A stretch of DNA of 59,910 bases from Clostridia bacterium (GTDB taxonomy: Bacteria > Bacillota > Clostridia > Oscillospirales > CAG-272): the NCBI GenBank assembly GCA_017536475.1, contig JAFXHH010000017.1, positions 1 to 59,910 on the forward strand. Reading direction: 5' to 3'. Under the pieces are notes generated by a model. The model made no database searches. It was given only the letters and a program-made list of their open reading frames with translations, and was not told the DNA's origin. Made by a program: the position numbers and the translations under genes. Positions 57,525 to 59,910 of this stretch are shown here, piece by piece; within the stretch, counting starts at the first letter, position 1, and each line of letters opens with the position of its first letter.

Positions 57525-59910
57525 TCAACCCTTCTTGAAAACCGCAAGAAGATCTGCCCAAGTCTTCTTCTTAATAGCAAACCAGAAGAGAGCGAAACCG
57601 CCACCGCCTGCTACTGCAACAGAGCCGACAACGATGCCTGCAATAGCACCTGCCCCAAGTTTTCCCTTCTCTTTTTCGGTATCATCGGGAGAATCGGTTT
57701 CTGTGCCGAGCGTGATTTCGGAAGAATCGGTCGTTTCAAAGGTTCCCGTGGTTTCCGACTCTTCTGTGGTTTCGGGTTCTTCGGTAGTGCCGGGGACCTC
57801 AGTCGTTTCGGGATCCTCGGTTGTTTCGGGATCCTCGGTTGTTTCGGGATCCTCGGTCGTTTCGGGATCCTCAGTTGTTTCGGGATCCTCGGTCGTTTCG
57901 GGATCCTCAGTTGTTTCGGGATCCTCGGTTGTTTCAGGTTCCTCGGTTGTTTCGGGATCCTCGGTTGTTTCGGGATCCTCGGTTGTTTCAGGTTCCTCAG
58001 TCGTTTCGGGAGCTTCGGTCGTTTCTGAAGATGTGGTATCAACCTCAAATTCAACGGTAATGGTTGCGTTAGCTGCCACGTCGTTAAATGTGTAGGTAGA
58101 TACTGCGCCTACGCTTGCTCCGTTGACCTTAACGTCCTTGATGTGATAACCGCTATTAGCCGTAATCGTGAAGGTCTTATCTTCACCCTCTGCTACGGTG
58201 ACTTCACCCGAAGGGGAAATTGTGCCGTTAGCACCTGCGGTTGCGTTGATGGTGTAATTGGTTACGGGAATTTCCTTCCACATAGCAACCGCAATAATGT
58301 CTGTTGTAAGCGTGTAAGTTTCATTCGGTCGTTTTTGTGCAACTTCTGTAAGATTATCACCTAAAATACGAATTGACCAATAATCAAACTCGAATCCATC
58401 ACGAGTATAACCTACTTCTTCACAATCCAAAAATGTAATTGTGTCATTTGCTTCGTATTCATAAGGTTCATTATTTCCGCTTGCTTCTCCGGGTTGATAA
58501 ATAACTTGGTAGGTAGGAATGGGCAAATCATATCCGCATATATCGCACTTGTGGTCGGCAGTATTATCCTTATGCGCTTCTACTTCTATCTTGCTGTGTG
58601 CCTTGTCGGGACAAGCAGGATCGGTGCATTCCTTCCAGTGGTTTGTTTCATCCTTGCCGTTGGGAATTGCGCTATAAACGTGTACGTGTTCGTTGCTCGT
58701 CCAAGTGATGGTGAATTCTTTAGACGTATCAATAAGCTCATCGTTTTCCACATATGCCTTGATTCTGAAAGTGACGGACTTTGCGACATCGGACGTGAAA
58801 TCAAAGCTAAATGCATCCCACTCCTTGCCGGTTGCATCTACTTCCTGATAGAGCTTCCATACACCGCCGTCATTGTACTCGATCTCATATTTAGCAATAT
58901 AACAATTCTTATCTGCCGTAACAGTAACGGTTTCTCCTACAACGACCATATCGCCTTGAGGCTGTGTGGTGAATTGCTTAGCCGCCCAAGTAACTGTAAA
59001 GTTTTCACTAATTGCTACCTTCGTGCTACCTTGTATTGCGTAAAGGCGGAATGTAAATTCTCCAACTGCATCGGATGAGAAAATAATAAACTGTTGTCCA
59101 TAGTTTTCAATGATTCCGTTTCCTGCGGAAACTTCGGCAGTAGCTGTTGTCCATTCACCTGATTCAGAGTCGTAAATTTGAGCGATTACATTTTCATAGG
59201 TAATGGACGGGTCAACAGTAAAGTTATCCACCGAATATTGAATTTGCATTCCCACAATATTTGATGCATCGGATGGCTGTTTTGTGAAGCCATGAGGCGC
59301 ATCATAATCATTCGTGTCTTTCCATTTTGCATCAAGATATGTGTTTTCCGTTACGGTAATAACATCTCCGACTTGTTTTAGCAAGCCTTTTACAAGCCAG
59401 CCTTCAAAAACATATCCTGTATTAGGGGTGTATGTAGGCTCGGGAAGTGTATATGCACCTTCTTCGATCTGCACAGGTTGCATAGTCCCCGATGCATAAC
59501 CCCCAATGTTATTGAAATTAACAAACCATTTTGGTTTTTCAGGCTTCGGGAAGGTGTAGCTTACTCTTATCTCTGTTTCGCTGATTACGTTTACATTTGC
59601 GTTATTTGCATTGATAGTTGCTGTAACATTGTTTGCAAAGGTATATCCGTCTTGTGCGACGAGCTTGATGCTTACGATATAATCGTTTTCATTATCAAAT
59701 TTTGAGCCTACTACTGCAAGCTCACCCGATTCACCCGTCCACTTAATGCCGTTCTGAACGGTTGCGGAGTTCTCGGATTTGAGAATATAGCAGTTTGAGT
59801 CGGTTGTTACCGTATATTGAGGTGAATAACCGTTCGTAGGCGCGGTAACGCCAAGGAGCACACTATCAATCACGGGATTGAGGCACGCCCAGGAGATCTC
59901 AAAGGGCTCG
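57525..59910 (-). CDS. Large surface protein with Ig-like and InlB-type repeats (5' partial)
   Basis: The frame is open to the window edge, so the N-terminus and signal peptide are missing; at least 790 residues remain. From N to C: a beta-sandwich region, InlB-like (Listeria-Bacteroides) repeats ending GYVFEGWLVKG and FDYWSIRI, two Ig-like segments opening with FTKQP and FTTQP, the short module HKDNTADHKCDICGY, a divergent repeat domain GYHIKDVKVNGASVG, then about 15 tandem (E/D)PETTE units, and a C-terminal helix (AIAGIVVGSVAVAGGGGFALFWF) with a basic tail. No LPxTG sortase motif is present; anchoring should be by the C-terminal helix. Probably an adhesin or wall-spanning stalk; function not demonstrable. 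Confidence 0.85.
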   Translation of the reverse strand, partial: EPFEISWACLNPVIDSVLLGVTAPTNGYSPQYTVTTDSNCYILKSENSATVQNGIKWTGESGELAVVGSKFDNENDYIVSIKLVAQDGYTFANNVTATINANNANVNVISETEIRVSYTFPKPEKPKWFVNFNNIGGYASGTMQPVQIEEGAYTLPEPTYTPNTGYVFEGWLVKGLLKQVGDVITVTENTYLDAKWKDTNDYDAPHGFTKQPSDASNIVGMQIQYSVDNFTVDPSITYENVIAQIYDSESGEWTTATAEVSAGNGIIENYGQQFIIFSSDAVGEFTFRLYAIQGSTKVAISENFTVTWAAKQFTTQPQGDMVVVGETVTVTADKNCYIAKYEIEYNDGGVWKLYQEVDATGKEWDAFSFDFTSDVAKSVTFRIKAYVENDELIDTSKEFTITWTSNEHVHVYSAIPNGKDETNHWKECTDPACPDKAHSKIEVEAHKDNTADHKCDICGYDLPIPTYQVIYQPGEASGNNEPYEYEANDTITFLDCEEVGYTRDGFEFDYWSIRILGDNLTEVAQKRPNETYTLTTDIIAVAMWKEIPVTNYTINATAGANGTISPSGEVTVAEGEDKTFTITANSGYHIKDVKVNGASVGAVSTYTFNDVAANATITVEFEVDTTSSETTEAPETTEEPETTEDPETTEDPETTEEPETTEDPETTEDPETTEDPETTEDPETTEDPETTEDPETTEDPETTEVPGTTEEPETTEESETTGTFETTDSSEITLGTETDSPDDTEKEKGKLGAGAIAGIVVGSVAVAGGGGFALFWFAIKKKTWADLLAVFKKG
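57761..58030 (-). repeat. 18-bp tandem repeat array coding for (E/D)PETTE units
   Basis: About 15 near-identical 18-bp units (plus strand TCGGTTGTTTCGGGATCC with T/C changes) in frame, encoding PETTED or PETTEE hexapeptides. Third-position changes are few, so the array has expanded recently or is kept uniform by slippage; copy number is likely to vary between strains. Confidence 0.95.

Noticed and set aside
56954..58030. CRISPR array
   Set aside because: The 128-bp units are tandem without spacers and the 18-bp units are in-frame coding repeats; no cas gene is nearby.
57535..58095. Plus-strand frames with SVVSG repeats
   Set aside because: They are translations of the complementary strand of the PETTE repeat array.
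1..59910. Insertion sequences, phage or integrative element genes
   Set aside because: No transposase, integrase, portal, terminase or relaxase motif was recognised in any frame; only the tRNA-linked repeats hint at past integration.

Overview
The window reads as chromosome of an anaerobic, low-to-moderate GC Firmicute of class Clostridia, probably a gut commensal. The evidence is gene content: DUF951, DUF4364, DUF5711 and YlmC/YmxH families, an ECF transporter core, a SpoVB-like flippase, a FeoB-associated Cys-rich peptide, B12-dependent methionine synthesis split over several genes, and ETT-rich surface lipoproteins. Promoters are strong sigma-A type with 17-bp spacers and usually an extended -10 (TGnTATAAT). 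I see no phage, IS element, plasmid or CRISPR array; this is mostly core chromosome with a few accessory surface genes.

Layout. 13-2292 (-): rpsB-tsf with a structured leader, and a YlmC/YmxH sporulation-family gene. 2359-14296 (-): one long operon starting at a consensus promoter (14381-14409): ruvC, RNA methyltransferase-like gene, ecfA1-ecfA2-ecfT, truA, DUF5711 protein, cvpA-like gene, ClpE/ClpC-like unfoldase and an intact but catalytically motif-less P-type ATPase homologue, closed by a terminator. 14529-19528 (+): the divergent operon DUF951-YfhO-ruvA-ruvB, so the RuvABC resolvasome is split across one divergent promoter region. 19578-23134 (-): a heterodimeric ABC exporter. 23368-28232 (+): a MacB-like fused ABC protein and a SpoVB-like flippase. 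28343-30231 (-): zinc-ribbon protein, sigma factor and DUF4364 regulator-like protein. 30390-32361 (+): homoserine dehydrogenase and a membrane protein. 32424-35118 (-): a small HExxH protein, rarA and cysK. 35300-36847 (+): a secreted SGNH/sialate O-acetylesterase-type lipoprotein. 37072-39773 (+): feoA-feoB-FeoB-associated peptide, with two matching palindromic operators. 40036-42726 (+): calcium P-type ATPase. 42896-46776 (+): metF, a MetH-activation-domain protein and metH. 46834-48903 (-): LTA-synthase-like enzyme. 49106-55130 (-): a six-gene operon (DegV/FakB, DAK2/FakA, GPH transporter, PlsC-like acyltransferase, alpha/beta hydrolase with a Cys nucleophile, zinc-ribbon membrane protein) that I read as a candidate exogenous fatty-acid/lysolipid salvage module. 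55345-57343 (-): tRNA-Pro(CGG), its terminator, two 128-bp tandem repeats carrying a copy of the tRNA 3' end, then a 5'-nucleotidase lipoprotein. 57525-end (-): a large repeat-rich surface protein cut by the window edge.

The most unusual items are (1) the 128-bp tandem repeats downstream of tRNA-Pro, which copy the tRNA acceptor 3' strand, can fold into tRNA-acceptor-like hairpins, and lie between the tRNA and a gene with no clear promoter of its own; (2) the P-type ATPase homologue that has lost the phosphorylation Asp, TGE, PEGL and GDGxND motifs but keeps a full 912-codon frame next to a Clp unfoldase; (3) the six-gene lipid module; and (4) the doubled feo operator plus terminator. All functional statements rest on reading motifs and context by eye; no database or folding search was run.
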